DNA from: Ischnura elegans
Taxonomy: Eukaryota > Arthropoda > Insecta > Odonata > Coenagrionidae
Assembly: GCF_921293095.1 (NCBI RefSeq)
Contig: NC_060258.1
Span: forward strand, 6,090,607 to 6,154,606
Length of the DNA stretch: 64,000 bases
Reading direction: 5' to 3'
Within the stretch, counting starts at the first letter, position 1, and each line of letters starts with the position of its first letter. The notes under the pieces were generated by a model. The model searched no databases, was not told where the DNA came from, and saw only the letters and a list, made by a program, of their open reading frames with translations. Shown here piece after piece: positions 62,546 through 64,000 of this stretch. The position numbers were made by a program, and so were the translations under genes.

Positions 62546-64000
62546 ATGGTGATACTCCTAACCCACCATGTCCTGCACTTCATACCTCATCTTATCATAT
62601 TTCTATCCTTAGCACTGTTCTCATCATTTCTTCTCATTTAATCACTCGCTACATCCATACCTTCGGTCTCCTACTTATCTTATTTAAAACGTGCAATTCC
62701 TAACCCACACTGTCCTGCACTTCATACCTCATCTTATCATATTTCCATCTTTAGCACTGTTTTCATCATTTCATTTCATTTAAGCACTCGCTCCTTCCAA
62801 CCTTCGGTCTCCTACTTATCTCATTTAAAAGGTGCATTTCCTAACCCACCATGTCCAGCACTTCATACGTCATCTTACCATATTACCATCTTTAGCACTG
62901 TTTTCATCATTTCTTCTCATTTAAGCACTCGGTACATCCATACCTTCGGTCTCCTACTTATCTCATTTAAAAGGTGCAATTCCTAACCCACCATGTCCCG
63001 CACTTCATACCTCATCTTATCATTATTCCATCTATAGCACTGTTTTCATCGTCCCTTCACCTTTAAGCACTCGCTTCATCCATACCTTCGGTCTCCTACT
63101 TATCTCATTTAAAAGGTGCAATTCCTAACCCACCATGTCTTGCACTTCATACCTCATCTTATCATATTTCCATCTTTAGCACTGTTTTCATCATTTCTTC
63201 TCATTTAAGCACTCGCTCCATCAAACCTTCGGTCTCCTACTTATTTCATTTAAAAGGTGCAATTCCTAACTCACCATGTCCTGCACTTCATACCTCATCT
63301 TATCATATTTCCATCTTTAGCACTGTTTTCATCATTTCATTTCATTTAAGCACTCGCTCCTTCCAACCTTCGGTCTTCTACTTATCTCATTTAAAAGGTG
63401 CAATTCCTAACCCACCATGTCTTGCACTTCATACCACATCTAACCATATTACCATCTTTAGCACTGTTATCATCATTTCTTCTTATTTAAGCACTCGCTT
63501 CATCCATTTCCTCGGTCTCCTACTTATCTCATTTAAAAGGTGCAATTCCTAACCCACCATGTCCTGCACTTCATACCTTATCTCATCATATTTCTATCTT
63601 TAGCACTGTTTTCATCATTTCTTCTCACTTAAGCACTCGCTCCATCCATTTCCTCGGTCTCCTACTTATCTCATTTAAAAGGTGCAATTCCTAACCCACC
63701 ATGTCCTGCACTTCATACCTTATCTCATCATATTTCTATCTTTAGCACTGTTTTCATCATTTCTTCTCACTTAAGCACTCGCTACATCCATACCTTCGGT
63801 CTCCTACTTATCTCATTGAAAAGGTGCAATTCCTAACCCATCATGTCCTGCACTTCATACCTCATCTTATCATATTTCCATCTTTAGCACTGTTTTCATC
63901 ATTTCTTCTCATTTAAGCACTCGCTCCATCAATACCTTCGGTCTCCTACTTATCTCATTTAAACGGTGCAATTCCTAACCCACCATGTCCTGCACTTCAT

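Larger units (their letters stand above)
30818..64000 (+). repeat. 142-bp satellite array, about 215 units, runs off the window
   Basis: The consensus unit carries in order ACCCACCATGTCCTGCACTT, CATACCTCATCTTATCATAT, CCATCTTTAGCACTG, TTTCATCATTTCTTCTCATT, TAAGCACTCGCTCCATCCAT, ACCTTCGGTCTCCTACTTAT and CTCATTTAAAAGGTGCAAT. Most units are 140-142 bp. The plus strand is pyrimidine-rich with few G. Variant units (a CAATTATATCTTGAGCAC deletion type, a GTCCCTTCACC type, a TTATTTACTCGTTTCATC type) recur at fixed offsets and define higher-order blocks. The array begins mid-unit at the foldback element's right tip and is broken once, by piggyBac at 32861-35427. No gene was seen in it. Confidence 0.97.

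Overview
The window is a stretch of repeat-rich eukaryotic DNA with no recognisable intact host gene. PIF/Harbinger, piggyBac, hAT, Ty3/gypsy and a jockey/CR1-like LINE occur together with short GT-AG introns and an AT-rich background, so an arthropod, most likely an insect, is the best guess. The species cannot be named from sequence alone. All annotation is by eye and from general family knowledge; no search was run.

Layout. (1) 493-13427 is a large PIF/Harbinger DNA transposon bounded by 17-bp perfect terminal inverted repeats (TIRs). It carries two convergent spliced genes: a Myb/SANT-like DNA-binding protein (6947-9070, +) and a DDE transposase (9846-11676, -). The transposase reads open across five exons with all three catalytic residues; the partner has an apparent 1-nt frameshift. 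Nested in its left end is a second TIR element (661-6867) with a 9-bp target-site duplication (TSD). This is filled almost entirely by about 80 copies of a 72-bp hairpin-bearing repeat that seems to have grown out of the element's own TIR. (2) 13428-17688 is a gene-poor patchwork: a hAT-type MITE with an exact 8-bp TSD (13837-14548), a tRNA-like SINE head, one orphan exon, a GC-rich island and a decayed coding fragment. (3) 17826-19405 is a dead Ty3/gypsy gag-pol fragment on the minus strand. (4) 19411-30817 is an 11.4-kb foldback-like structure. Its nearly identical inverted arms each hold a TATA-box promoter, a triplicated 58-bp leader and about 310-bp tandem subrepeats. A 40-bp perfect palindrome sits at the inner edge of the right arm, the loop holds a coiled-coil exon and Harbinger debris, and a 5'-truncated LINE (26143-29172) is inserted in the right arm. 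(5) 30818-64000 is a 142-bp satellite array (about 215 units, continuing past the window). It has nested higher-order duplications offset by 4,816 bp and about 8.6-9.4 kb, and is interrupted by a decayed piggyBac element (32861-35427). The piggyBac TTAA target can be read as three empty paralogous sites elsewhere in the same array.

How the parts relate. The Harbinger transposase and Myb-like partner form the usual two-protein mobility system, with dense GTCGAGGC-type motifs at both ends as likely binding sites. Two cases in one window (the 72-bp array inside a TIR element and the 310-bp subrepeats inside long inverted arms) show tandem repeats growing within transposons next to a true satellite array. 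The strongest candidates for something undescribed are the 72-bp-array TIR element and the 11.4-kb inward-promoter foldback element.
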